This document shows, one piece after another, positions 46,104 to 53,110 of a DNA stretch of 64,000 nt. The stretch is from a virus. A model generated the notes under the pieces. That model saw only the letters and a list, made by a program, of their open reading frames with translations, made no database searches and was not told the DNA's origin. Each line of letters begins with the position of its first letter. The stretch's first letter is position 1. The position numbers and the translations under genes were made by a program. Location: the IMG/VR virus record IMGVR_UViG_3300043411_001639, positions 1-64,000 of that record; one strand, 5' to 3'.

Positions 46104-46296
46104 TAATAACAAGATTAGCTACTTTAAACAACTTGACGCATTCAGTCCGTTTACTAGTGAAGACAATGTTCCATTACTTTCTCTAGAAGAAAGAATTTTT
46201 CTTGATAAAAAACACTATCAAGTGGTTGATATCAATGAGTATGATGATTGTGTGATCTATACTGTAAAGCTCATTAAATGTACTGGAAAACCATGA
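46096..46296 (+). CDS. Hypothetical small protein
   Basis: 66 residues from ATG 46096 (ATG 46072 possible). Acidic, with a K-H-Y-Q-V-V-D-I ... V-I-Y-T-V-K-L strand pair. Function unknown. Confidence 0.55.
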   Translation: MINNNKISYFKQLDAFSPFTSEDNVPLLSLEERIFLDKKHYQVVDINEYDDCVIYTVKLIKCTGKP

Positions 46297-46544
46297 CCAA
46301 ACAAGAATATATCTATGTGCTCGTAGTGTTGTTTCTAACACTGGTTACTTGTGTAACAGTTAGTATTACTGGAGTTGATGGTCTTCCAGTTCAAGTTCTA
46401 ACTGTTCTTGTTTTTATAGCTCTGTTCAATGGTCAATACCTGATTAGTTTGGTTTTGAAGTATCTAAAACTATGGAAACATACGACCCAAGAGAACGTGC
46501 TAGAGAAAAACAAAGATCAAGAGATCAAGACGCTGAAGATCTAA
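46293..46544 (+). CDS. Two-span membrane protein
   Basis: 83 residues from ATG 46293 (ATGA overlap). Spans at about 7-27 and 33-57, then a charged cytoplasmic tail. The tail region is overlapped for 73 bases by the next gene. Confidence 0.6.
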   Translation: MTKQEYIYVLVVLFLTLVTCVTVSITGVDGLPVQVLTVLVFIALFNGQYLISLVLKYLKLWKHTTQENVLEKNKDQEIKTLKI

Positions 46545-46660
46545 GAACTGGAAAGAAAACTAGAGAACAGCTAACCAAAGAAAACTCACCGTTCTCAGGT
46601 TTAGTTCTAAAGGTTGATTTCACTAAAACAGGACTACCAGGATATAGGAAAACAAAATGA
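46472..46660 (+). CDS. Highly charged small protein overlapping the previous gene
   Basis: 62 residues: METYDPRERAREKQRSRDQ, then L-R-T-G-K-K-T-R-E-Q-L. The charged helix looks genuine, giving a 73-base out-of-frame overlap with the membrane protein tail. ATGA link to the next gene supports it. Confidence 0.6.
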   Translation: METYDPRERAREKQRSRDQDAEDLRTGKKTREQLTKENSPFSGLVLKVDFTKTGLPGYRKTK

Positions 46661-46908
46661 TCAAAGATCTTCTCCCAGGTTATTCATTTCCAAGAATGTC
46701 TTGTTACAAGTTTGTTGAGGAAAACGCAAAACAAGGTTCAATCATTTTCACCTGTTTTAATGAAACAGGTAGAGTTGAGATTAGTTTATCAGACCTAAAA
46801 CGTCTAGCGGAACATATCAACGCTGAACATCTTGCTGTTTCAAGAATTCACCTTGAAGACAACTACCATGGTGAATGGCAGATTGTAGTTAAATACCGTC
46901 TTTACTAA
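46657..46908 (+). CDS. C-terminal-domain-only member of the coiled-coil family
   Basis: 83 residues, ATGA overlap. S-I-I-F-T-C-F-N-E, D-L-K-R-L-A-E-H and the final strands match the C-terminal half of the gene at 43384; the coiled coil is absent. Confidence 0.65.
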   Translation: MIKDLLPGYSFPRMSCYKFVEENAKQGSIIFTCFNETGRVEISLSDLKRLAEHINAEHLAVSRIHLEDNYHGEWQIVVKYRLY

Positions 46909-46916
46909 CAAACCTG

Positions 46917-46945
46917 TTGCAACCTACTCCGCAACCTGTTAGTGT
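46917..46945 (+). promoter_or_regulatory. TTGCAA-N17-TAGTGT promoter
   Basis: TTGCAA 46917-46922, 17-base spacer, TAGTGT 46940-46945, leader CGGGTTGTCAGTC, CAGGAG before ATG 46975. Confidence 0.75.
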
Positions 46946-46974
46946 CGGGTTGTCAGTCAACCAGGAGTTATTCA

Positions 46975-47211
46975 ATGACAAACAGAAACTCTGATAAGTC
47001 CTCTGAAACCGCAAGTCTGATCAAAAACATTCTTCAGGCGTTTAAAGATCAGGGTCTTGACGAGGGTACTTTGGGGAATTTTGAGGTGTTTCTGGAGTAT
47101 TCAAATCTGGAAGATCCCAGCATTCCTCCCACTGGTCTTTCTATGACCATGATGGGAAAGTATATTCAGGGAAGTCTGTTTGCTCTCAATCTCGTTCAAA
47201 ACTGGTGGTAA
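46975..47211 (+). CDS. Hypothetical protein
   Basis: 78 residues, first gene after a promoter, with CAGGAG upstream. Helical. No family recognised. Confidence 0.65.
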   Translation: MTNRNSDKSSETASLIKNILQAFKDQGLDEGTLGNFEVFLEYSNLEDPSIPPTGLSMTMMGKYIQGSLFALNLVQNWW

Positions 47212-47213
47212 TC

Positions 47214-47705
47214 ATGGCTCAATCTCTGAAAGAACTTCTGGCATTCTCTGAAACTGCGGAGTACCTCACCCTTCCCAACAAGAACCAAGGTGCTATTCTT
47301 TCAAAGATCACACGTCTTCAAACACAAGAAGCTCATAATCTGCGTGAACAAGAAAAAGAGAAGGCAAGGATTCTTCGCCAAAAAGCAGAAGATGATGTTT
47401 TTAATGCTCTGAGAACCAAGAGCATTCAAGAAATCTCTTCTGTGATGAAAGGATTTATTCCGATCTATTCCTTCCATAATCCCGTTCCGTTTACTGTTAA
47501 TTTTCTTAGAGGTAACAACGGAAACGTTACATTTAACTGTGATAGCGAGCCTCATTTCTCATACAAAGATCTTCGGGAACTTTCAAAGAGACTCGGGACT
47601 GATACCATTACCTTCTCTAGTAAAAAACACACCACCAGATATGATCTGGACTATGACAACAACTGGACGTTTACTATCTGTTTCCCTTGGAACAAGGGAG
47701 TGTAA
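47214..47705 (+). CDS. Coiled-coil family protein
   Basis: 163 residues from ATG 47214. Residues 1-75 helical (LKELLAFSETAEYLTLP, then a K/E/R-rich coil); residues 85-163 hold V-T-F-N-C-D-S-E-P, D-L-R-E-L-S-K-R-L-G-T and closing strands, the shared domain. Closest to the gene at 47948. Confidence 0.75.
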   Translation: MAQSLKELLAFSETAEYLTLPNKNQGAILSKITRLQTQEAHNLREQEKEKARILRQKAEDDVFNALRTKSIQEISSVMKGFIPIYSFHNPVPFTVNFLRGNNGNVTFNCDSEPHFSYKDLRELSKRLGTDTITFSSKKHTTRYDLDYDNNWTFTICFPWNKGV

Positions 47706-47716
47706 AATAACTAAAC

Positions 47717-47929
47717 ATGGCTAAAATAGTACAAGAAGAAAGAAACCCTGTTATCCGTTGTTGTCAAGCTGTTGGACATAGAGTTAGAGGTTGTTTCTGT
47801 TTGTTTGAAGTTGAACCAGGAGATATTAAAACATCAACTGATAGTGATGGAGACACAACCCATTATTGTTATTGTCCAAACTGCAAAACAACTCTGTATC
47901 CAGCTTGGCAACTTCCAAACATCGGTTAA
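47717..47929 (+). CDS. Zinc-binding small protein
   Basis: 70 residues. V-I-R-C-C near residue 13, G-C-F-C near 25 and C-Y-C-P-N-C near 51 suggest one or two zinc sites. Function unknown. Confidence 0.65.
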   Translation: MAKIVQEERNPVIRCCQAVGHRVRGCFCLFEVEPGDIKTSTDSDGDTTHYCYCPNCKTTLYPAWQLPNIG

Positions 47930-47947
47930 ACCAAAGAAACAATGATC

Positions 47948-48514
47948 ATGGCTAACGAAGCTTTTCTGATCAAAAGAATCTCAGAACTTGAAGAGTTTAC
48001 ACAGACTACTAAGTTTAAGGATAATCCTCAAGAGTTCAAAGATAAAATCTTTGGTGCTCTAGAAACAATGAAACAGAAACTGATTAAAGAAAAAGCTCTA
48101 GCTCCCGTACGTGCTCTCCGCCGTGCTGAACAGGAGAGGATTGATAAAATCCGTTCTGAACAGTTAGAAAAACAAGACAAAGAGCGTCAACAGCTTGAAC
48201 TGTCATACAAAGCTAATTTGATCAATGTAAAAAAAGACGTTGAACGTCGTATGGAAGGATTCACATTCCAAGGGATGGAATCCATGAAAATCGTACCAGA
48301 AAGCTACACAACACAGTATGTCGGGAATATTGTGTTTAACTGTTATTCTGAACCTGATTTTAACTTTGAAGTTCTTAGTGAGATTTCTAAGAGACTTGAA
48401 ACCCGCAAACTGAACATCAACAACTCTTTTGTTTCAAACCCTGGTTGTGATAGTTGCCATCATGGACGTGAATGGGAATTCTCTGTTTCATTTAGCTGTG
48501 AACATCAACTATGA
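47948..48514 (+). CDS. Coiled-coil family protein
   Basis: 188 residues from ATG 47948 (ATG 47942 possible). A long charged coil at about 45-95; C-terminal I-V-F-N-C-Y-S-E-P, L-S-E-I-S-K-R-L-E-T and F-S-V-S-F are the family domain. C-D-S-C-H-H is an extra possible metal site. Confidence 0.75.
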   Translation: MANEAFLIKRISELEEFTQTTKFKDNPQEFKDKIFGALETMKQKLIKEKALAPVRALRRAEQERIDKIRSEQLEKQDKERQQLELSYKANLINVKKDVERRMEGFTFQGMESMKIVPESYTTQYVGNIVFNCYSEPDFNFEVLSEISKRLETRKLNINNSFVSNPGCDSCHHGREWEFSVSFSCEHQL

Positions 48515-48744
48515 AACTAACTCTAAAAGAAATAACAGATCAGTGTTATGTTGAAACTACTAGGATTTTTAGAGTTCAGTGGTTAAAAGATTCAGCTCTT
48601 GATCTTAAAGAAGTTGTTGATTTTGCTAAGAATATAGCAATTCCAAAACAGTTTAAACTAGAAAACTGGACTGATTGTACATTTGTTCGTGGGGCCGATT
48701 CTCAAGATATTGAAGTGTTTTATATAACTTATACTTTTAAATGA
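48511..48744 (+). CDS. Hypothetical small protein
   Basis: 77 residues, ATGA overlap. Ends in strands F-Y-I-T-Y-T-F-K; the order resembles the closing part of the coiled-coil family. Function unknown. Confidence 0.6.
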   Translation: MKLTLKEITDQCYVETTRIFRVQWLKDSALDLKEVVDFAKNIAIPKQFKLENWTDCTFVRGADSQDIEVFYITYTFK

Positions 48745-48753
48745 ACAACTCAG

Positions 48754-48766
48754 TTGTTTCAGACAA
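48754..48766 (+). other. TTCAG-loop hairpin upstream of a promoter
   Basis: TTGT, loop TTCAG, ACAA, six bases before the -35 box at 48773. Confidence 0.5.
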
Positions 48767-48772
48767 TTTCTG

Positions 48773-48801
48773 TTGCAACCACTGCCCGAACCTGCTAAGG
48801 T
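48773..48801 (+). promoter_or_regulatory. TTGCAA-N17-TAAGGT leaderless promoter
   Basis: TTGCAA 48773-48778, 17-base spacer, TAAGGT 48796-48801; ATG 48808 is 7 bases past it. Confidence 0.8.
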
Positions 48802-48807
48802 AGGACT

Positions 48808-49029
48808 ATGAAGCTGACCAAGACTGAATCGGCAATCATCATGGCACTGAAAGGTATGCTAGAACCTTTCGTGGGAAAGTCAGGTGTGCTTTACTATCTC
48901 CGACAGATCGTTTGTTGTGTGGAAAACAACGATCGTCATGGGATGAAGTGCAGTGTTGGATACTTGTCCAACATAGACGATGAACGTAAAAATCCCGCAA
49001 ACAACTGGAAGGAAGACTATGAAGCCTGA
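48808..49029 (+). CDS. Hypothetical protein, leaderless, paralogue of the next
   Basis: 73 residues. L-T-K-T-E-S-A-I-I-M-A-L-K-G-M-L ... Y-L-R-Q-I-V-C-C-V-E-N-N-D-R-H-G parallels the downstream protein (L-S-N-T-E-K-M-V-L-S-A-A ... L-L-C-N-I-R-D-S-D-V-E-G). Function unknown. Confidence 0.65.
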   Translation: MKLTKTESAIIMALKGMLEPFVGKSGVLYYLRQIVCCVENNDRHGMKCSVGYLSNIDDERKNPANNWKEDYEA

Positions 49030-49261
49030 TCCAAACAAATATCTCGGTCCTGTTGTTGACTTTCAGGTCAACACCAAAAAACAACTTTCCAACACTGAAA
49101 AGATGGTTCTCAGTGCTGCTATTGGGGCATTGACAGGTGCTCGTTACTATGCGGGTGAATCCCGTGTTCTTTCTTTCACTCAAGAGCTTCTCTGTAACAT
49201 TCGTGACTCCGATGTTGAAGGTGCAAAGCATCACTTCAACAAACTGATTTCTCTTCTCTAG
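49019..49261 (+). CDS. Hypothetical protein, paralogue of the previous
   Basis: 80 residues from ATG 49019 with GGAAGGA upstream. All-helical domain shared with the gene at 48808. GC-shifted codons. Confidence 0.65.
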   Translation: MKPDPNKYLGPVVDFQVNTKKQLSNTEKMVLSAAIGALTGARYYAGESRVLSFTQELLCNIRDSDVEGAKHHFNKLISLL

Positions 49262-49274
49262 AAGGAATCAAGCC

Positions 49275-49511
49275 ATGATCGTAGAACACGGCAAAGAAAA
49301 CGGTTATCCTCAGATCACTGTTTTCAAGTATGATGTGGACGGGAACAAAGTTCCTGTTCTTACGGTCTATGAATTCGGAAACGGGATGAGGTTCAATCAT
49401 TCTGGAGGAACTGGTAACAACTTCTATCATCCTCGTTCTGTTTGGCCCTGTGATTGGGCGCATCTTTTCCGTTGCCGCTATCCCGGTTGTGAAGTTGAAA
49501 CAAAGGAATAA
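49275..49511 (+). CDS. Hypothetical protein
   Basis: 78 residues, AAGGAA upstream. Beta-rich start (QITVFKYDVDGNKVPVLTVY), then C-D-W-A-H-L-F-R-C-R-Y-P-G-C. Function unknown. Confidence 0.6.
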   Translation: MIVEHGKENGYPQITVFKYDVDGNKVPVLTVYEFGNGMRFNHSGGTGNNFYHPRSVWPCDWAHLFRCRYPGCEVETKE

Positions 49512-49514
49512 ATA

Positions 49515-49808
49515 ATGCTCGTACCTACTCCTGAAATGCTTAAACAAGCTCTGGAAATCATCAACAAGTTTTCGCCAATTCCAGAGGGCGATGTTGTTAA
49601 CAACCTTCCTGAAGGAAAGATTAACTTCAGCAACGGTGGTCGTTTGCTTTATAGTAACGCTCACGGTTTCAGGTTTGATTTTGTTCCTTTTGATCTGGTA
49701 GAAGGCAAAGGTTTCGTTCGTTATTTTCCAGATGAACAAACTAACTTCTACTGTGATGTTGTTTATATGATCAACAACAGGTTTCTCAACAAACAACTCT
49801 CCTGGTAA
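49515..49808 (+). CDS. Hypothetical protein
   Basis: 97 residues, 3 bases after the previous stop. Phenylalanine- and asparagine-rich alpha/beta sequence. No family recognised. Confidence 0.6.
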   Translation: MLVPTPEMLKQALEIINKFSPIPEGDVVNNLPEGKINFSNGGRLLYSNAHGFRFDFVPFDLVEGKGFVRYFPDEQTNFYCDVVYMINNRFLNKQLSW

Positions 49809-49815
49809 TAAAACA

Positions 49816-50007
49816 ATGACTGAACCTAAAACTCTTCAAGAAGTTGAACAAGAACTAGCAGAGATCTATGAAAGAACGTTCGGGATTTACAGGGATCTGA
49901 TGAAACACTCAGAAACTAAACTCCCTGACGCTAAACCTTTCATCGCAATGCGTCAAGCTATCTCTGCAATTCAAATGGAAACAATCAGACTCAGGAACGG
50001 GAAGTAG
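49816..50007 (+). CDS. Small helical protein, relative of the gene at 51545
   Basis: 63 residues, all helix. E-Q-E-L-A-E-I-Y-E-R-T, then A-I-S-A-I-Q-M-E matches E-Q-Q-L-N-R-I-Y-E-E-T and N-I-T-I-I-K-F-Q of 51545. Confidence 0.6.
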   Translation: MTEPKTLQEVEQELAEIYERTFGIYRDLMKHSETKLPDAKPFIAMRQAISAIQMETIRLRNGK

Positions 50008-50012
50008 AAACA

Positions 50013-50279
50013 ATGGTGGTTAACCGCACACAAGAACTTACTGATTACTTGGATCAACACGTAGTTGAGATGGTTTATCCGCCTGGATTCAAGTCAAGAG
50101 GTAGGATCTTCATTATGGCTTATAATGAGTGTTTCCCTGATGTTTCAAGATCTTGGCTAGAAACTTATATCAGGGCCACTTATCTTCCTGAGAAATATGG
50201 AATCAACGAAGAGAAAGTTGATACAATCTATGGATCTATGACAGCAACAGAAGTTGTAACTTGGTTCAAAGTTTACTGA
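50013..50279 (+). CDS. Hypothetical protein
   Basis: 88 residues, helical. L-E-T-Y-I-R-A-T-Y-L-P in the middle. No family recognised. Confidence 0.6.
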   Translation: MVVNRTQELTDYLDQHVVEMVYPPGFKSRGRIFIMAYNECFPDVSRSWLETYIRATYLPEKYGINEEKVDTIYGSMTATEVVTWFKVY

Positions 50280-50302
50280 AAACACAAGAAAGATAAAACA
50301 TC

Positions 50303-50680
50303 ATGTACGGGATTAAGAACAACAACGGTAAAACCATTCGTGGTATGTGGACAAATCTTTTGGATGCACGCGCCAGGGCTTGTCAACTTAGCCATTTAGA
50401 CAACTATATCTGGAAAGTAGTTAGTGGGGATCAAGTTCTGTGTTTGTTCCAGAATGGAAAAGAGATTATCCAAGATCTGTCTAAAGAAGAACGTGAACTA
50501 GCAACTGCTATTCATGGAAAACTCTGCCGCTACAACCATGAAGATCAGTGTGATTGGTTTTATGGTGATAGATGGGATCAAGAGTTTACTGCAAAACATG
50601 AGTATCTAAAGAAAGCTCGTGCTATGCTTGATAACGGTATTGAGCTTAATCAAGCAATGAAAGTTATCACCAACCTGTAA
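50303..50680 (+). CDS. Two-part protein, N-terminus paralogous to the gene at 50914
   Basis: 125 residues. Residues 1-55 (MYGIKNNNGKTIRGMW, L-L-D-A-R-A-R-A) align with the whole of the gene at 50914; the C-terminal 70 residues are an added helical part. Confidence 0.65.
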   Translation: MYGIKNNNGKTIRGMWTNLLDARARACQLSHLDNYIWKVVSGDQVLCLFQNGKEIIQDLSKEERELATAIHGKLCRYNHEDQCDWFYGDRWDQEFTAKHEYLKKARAMLDNGIELNQAMKVITNL

Positions 50681-50687
50681 CAACATC

Positions 50688-50909
50688 ATGACAACTATAT
50701 CTCAGTTAAATCAAATCAGAAAACAACTTGACATTACTTGGGGAGATATCTCAAACAGTTTTAGGATATTAACCAACAGAACAGACCTGAATGAAATCTT
50801 TGTTGAGAATGTTTGTAGAAGGGTTGAAGATCCAATGAACTTTGAAGTAACTTGGAAACAATTCCTTAAAACAATGATCCATGCCTCTGAAAACAACTGG
50901 AGAAAATAA
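50688..50909 (+). CDS. Hypothetical helical protein
   Basis: 73 residues. L-N-Q-I-R-K-Q-L-D-I-T-W and W-K-Q-F-L-K-T-M. Might be DNA-binding by size and charge, but no motif is clear. Confidence 0.55.
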   Translation: MTTISQLNQIRKQLDITWGDISNSFRILTNRTDLNEIFVENVCRRVEDPMNFEVTWKQFLKTMIHASENNWRK

Positions 50910-50913
50910 AACA

Positions 50914-51084
50914 ATGTTCAAGATTGTAAACAGTGAAGGCGAAACCCTCAAAGGTCGTTGGAAATACTTGCTCAAAGCAAAAGAAAGAGCACTAAAAGAA
51001 AGTAACGAACACGGTTTTATTGTATTCGCAGTGATGGAACATGACACGGTAATTTATCGTTTTTGTTGCGGCAAACGAATCTAA
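50914..51084 (+). CDS. Small protein, paralogue of the gene at 50303
   Basis: 56 residues from ATG 50914: MFKIVNSEGETLKGRW, L-L-K-A-K-E-R-A, V-I-Y-R-F. A beta hairpin-helix-hairpin unit. Function unknown. Confidence 0.6.
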   Translation: MFKIVNSEGETLKGRWKYLLKAKERALKESNEHGFIVFAVMEHDTVIYRFCCGKRI

Positions 51085-51115
51085 TAGTTCCAGTTTTCTT
51101 AACTTAGTCTCATAT

Positions 51116-51189
51116 CTCGTCATCTCCTAACTGGATAAGGAAGCAGTCTTCTAAACTGCGATATGGGGGTTCAAATCCCTCTGACGAGG
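51116..51189 (+). tRNA. tRNA-Arg(UCU), third copy
   Basis: Acceptor CTCGTCA/TGACGAG perfect, discriminator G. D-arm TCCT/AGGA, anticodon arm GCAGT, loop CTTCTAA, ACTGC gives UCU, T-arm GGGGG/CCCTC. Three UCU tRNAs of different sequence show heavy demand for AGA. Confidence 0.93.
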
Positions 51190-51209
51190 CTCAAGGAACA
51201 AATAATAAA

Positions 51210-51545
51210 ATGAGTAAACCATTGGTCTTTGTTGAATACTACATGGAGTTTGGTGATGGTGATGCTACAACAACAGGCTTTGTTGTTCTTCTAAAAACTA
51301 CCTGGGAGGAACAGAAACAGAAGTTCAACCAATATCTTGAAGACAAAGGTATTGAGTCTGTAACTGTTGAACATGATAACATGGAAGAAGAAGTAAACCT
51401 TGAGATGTATGAAGAGAAACCTTGTTCTCAAAAAGAACTTGAGACTCTAACCAAGTTCTTTGGTGACTGTCCTGAATATCGTAAACAAGAAGGTTATCTC
51501 TATTATCATGGACAGTTTCAACCACTAGAAGAACTGATGTCCTAA
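51210..51545 (+). CDS. Hypothetical acidic protein
   Basis: 111 residues. Strand-helix-strand start (VFVEYYMEFGDG, F-V-V-L-L-K-T), very acidic. No family recognised. Confidence 0.65.
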   Translation: MSKPLVFVEYYMEFGDGDATTTGFVVLLKTTWEEQKQKFNQYLEDKGIESVTVEHDNMEEEVNLEMYEEKPCSQKELETLTKFFGDCPEYRKQEGYLYYHGQFQPLEELMS

Positions 51546-51706
51546 TGACAAAACAAGAAATTGAACAACAACTCAATAGAATCTATGAAGAAACAAAGAA
51601 TCTTAACTGGAGCTTAAAAGCATTAAACATAGATTCCAGCGAAGAACTTCACAAGATAAGAAACAATATTACTATCATTAAGTTCCAACTTGGAAAACAC
51701 AACTAA
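51545..51706 (+). CDS. Small helical protein, relative of the gene at 49816
   Basis: 53 residues, TAATG overlap. IEQQLNRIYEETKNL helix and a second helix. Ends the operon before the repeat region. Confidence 0.55.
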   Translation: MTKQEIEQQLNRIYEETKNLNWSLKALNIDSSEELHKIRNNITIIKFQLGKHN

Positions 51707-51755
51707 TCCTGGTTATTAAACTACCGGAACAAACTCCACCTACTCTATCCAGCTA

Positions 51756-51930
51756 AAAGTCATGCCAAATCTACTATAGACTAGGGAGGGTTAAAGTCAT
51801 GCCAAACTACCCATATCCCCTACCCAAAAGTCATGCCAAACCAGAGTTGTTAGAAACCACCAGAAGTCATACCACGCACACCCGCACGAGACACAACAAC
51901 TGTTTTAGATAAACTCATGACATGCCAAAC
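51756..51930 (+). repeat. Short direct repeats (AAAGTCATGCCAAA)
   Basis: Three exact copies at 51756, 51793 and 51827 (spacing 37 and 34), a degenerate copy near 51863 and a partial GACATGCCAAAC at 51919. The 364-base stretch 51707-52070 holds no convincing gene. Regular spacing suggests protein-binding sites such as replication iterons or operator repeats. Confidence 0.7.
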
Positions 51931-52012
51931 AAACCTTACCAGCGCCTCTACACTGCCCGCGGATATTCAAACCAACCATTTCCATCAACTGAATATAAAT
52001 CCAGCAAACCAG

Positions 52013-52041
52013 TTGCAACCACTGCCCGAACCTGCTAGAGT
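52013..52041 (+). promoter_or_regulatory. TTGCAA-N17-TAGAGT promoter
   Basis: TTGCAA 52013-52018, 17-base spacer, TAGAGT 52036-52041; AAAGGAA before ATG 52071. Confidence 0.75.
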
Positions 52042-52070
52042 AGGATCATCAAACGGGAAAGGAACTGACG

Positions 52071-52322
52071 ATGAGTGTCCTGAGAATCAAAGGTGTCAAG
52101 TTCGTAAACCGTCAACACCTGAAAGATCAGAAACAGATCCTCCTTCCCAATGAATACTATGAGAAACTGATCGGTGTTATCAACACACCAACCAAAGTAA
52201 CTCTGGCTTTCAAGTGTGGAAGACGCTGGAAGATGTACAGAGGATTCATCTACTCACAGACAGAAAGTAACTTCCGTTCAGAGTCTCAAACTCGCTGGTC
52301 TTGGCTCACTGTTGAAAAGTAA
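52071..52322 (+). CDS. Hypothetical basic protein
   Basis: 83 residues. K-V-T-L-A-F-K-C-G-R-R-W-K-M-Y-R basic strand region. First gene after the repeats; could bind nucleic acid, unproven. Confidence 0.65.
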   Translation: MSVLRIKGVKFVNRQHLKDQKQILLPNEYYEKLIGVINTPTKVTLAFKCGRRWKMYRGFIYSQTESNFRSESQTRWSWLTVEK

Positions 52323-52358
52323 CATCAACTGACTCTCTCATAAAAGAAAAACAAAACA

Positions 52359-52550
52359 ATGCATAACAAACTTGACCCCCGTGATCCCCGTTTCATTGAG
52401 TTTTACCTTTCTGGAGGAGATGTTCCGAAAGAGGTAAACGACAAAAACCCCAGTACTTCTCTTAGTTCAGAGGAGTCTGAGGTGCTTCTTAACCAGGGTT
52501 TCTATAAGCCTGTTGCTACAAAAGAAGGCGTTGGATTCAAGAACAACTGA
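52359..52550 (+). CDS. Hypothetical small protein
   Basis: 63 residues beginning MHNKLDPRDPRFIEFYLSGG, a start like that of several small actinophage proteins. Function unknown. Confidence 0.6.
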   Translation: MHNKLDPRDPRFIEFYLSGGDVPKEVNDKNPSTSLSSEESEVLLNQGFYKPVATKEGVGFKNN

Positions 52551-52564
52551 TTGACACTCATAGT

Positions 52565-52760
52565 CTGAACAGTTAGGTGAACCCTTCAACAACCCAACGG
52601 AGCGTTTTCCTAACTGTTCAGGCAATGAACTACTGTCCGCGCTTCATTCATAGAGCGCCCGTCGTTGATTGCCTGAAACCCTCTCAAACCGGAATAACCT
52701 GGAATCTTTGGAAAACCCTAGAGGCAAAACAGTTGACACTAGCAGCTCTCACAGAGGGTT
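52565..52760 (+). ncRNA. Strongly folded RNA with competing stems
   Basis: Stem A: 52565-52577 with 52609-52621, 13 perfect pairs. Stem B: 52617-52626 with 52668-52677, 10 perfect pairs, enclosing a GCGCT/AGCGC stem. A and B share bases 52617-52621 and so exclude each other fully. Stem C: 52677-52684 with 52753-52760, 8 pairs. A GGTTGC/GCAACC hairpin follows. No convincing gene covers it. It could be an attenuator, a riboswitch-like leader or a processed small RNA. Confidence 0.6.
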
Positions 52761-52802
52761 GCAACAGAGAAGTTTCATCTAGCAACCTCCGTGCCAAAAC
52801 TG

Positions 52803-52821
52803 AGATTAGCTGAACTAATCT
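52803..52821 (+). other. CTGAA-loop hairpin upstream of a promoter
   Basis: AGATTAG, loop CTGAA, CTAATCT; six bases before the -35 box. Same stem-loop as at 43295. Confidence 0.55.
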
Positions 52822-52826
52822 AGCTG

Positions 52827-52855
52827 TTGCAACCTCTCTTGGAACCTGCTAGTGT
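52827..52855 (+). promoter_or_regulatory. TTGCAA-N17-TAGTGT promoter
   Basis: TTGCAA 52827-52832, 17-base spacer, TAGTGT 52850-52855; leader CGGGTTGTCAGGTGAGGGA, AAGGAA before ATG 52907. Confidence 0.75.
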
Positions 52856-52906
52856 CGGGTTGTCAGGTGAGGGATAGCAGGGCAGAACGAACGAAGGAAA
52901 AAAACC

Positions 52907-53050
52907 ATGATGGAACTCTCGCTCAACTTCTCCGTTTCTCTGGAAACCATCACGGGCTTCACGCCGGTTTTCGTGAGCATCATGGCCGCGTGTTTCGTCA
53001 TGGGAGCGTCTCTCCGGTTCCTGGTGTGCAAGGTCCGCGCCAACTTCTAG
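52907..53050 (+). CDS. GC-rich membrane microprotein
   Basis: 47 residues with a span at about 18-40 (TPVFVSIMAACFVMGAS) and a basic tail (RFLVCKVRANF). Codons end mostly in C or G, unlike the left half of the window. Monocistronic. Possibly an early host-directed protein. Confidence 0.65.
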   Translation: MMELSLNFSVSLETITGFTPVFVSIMAACFVMGASLRFLVCKVRANF

Positions 53051-53070
53051 AAGTTAGCTGAACTAACTTC
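53050..53070 (+). other. CTGAA-loop hairpin upstream of a promoter
   Basis: GAAGTTAG, loop CTGAA, CTAACTTC: perfect 8-bp stem directly after a stop codon and six bases before the next -35 box. Confidence 0.6.
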
Positions 53071-53075
53071 GGGTG

Positions 53076-53104
53076 TTGCAACCTCTGAGAGAACCTGCTA
53101 GGGT
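53076..53104 (+). promoter_or_regulatory. TTGCAA-N17-TAGGGT leaderless promoter
   Basis: TTGCAA 53076-53081, 17-base spacer, TAGGGT 53099-53104; ATG 53111 is 7 bases past it. Confidence 0.8.
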
Positions 53105-53110
53105 AAGAGC

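Noticed and set aside
51917-52153. 78-codon frame across the repeat region
   Set aside because: Low-complexity polar product, covers the promoter at 52013 and the repeats, and overlaps the better-supported gene at 52071.
52577-52813. 78-codon GTG frame across the folded RNA
   Set aside because: Starts inside a perfect 13-bp stem, lacks a ribosome-binding site, and the base-pairing explains the sequence better.
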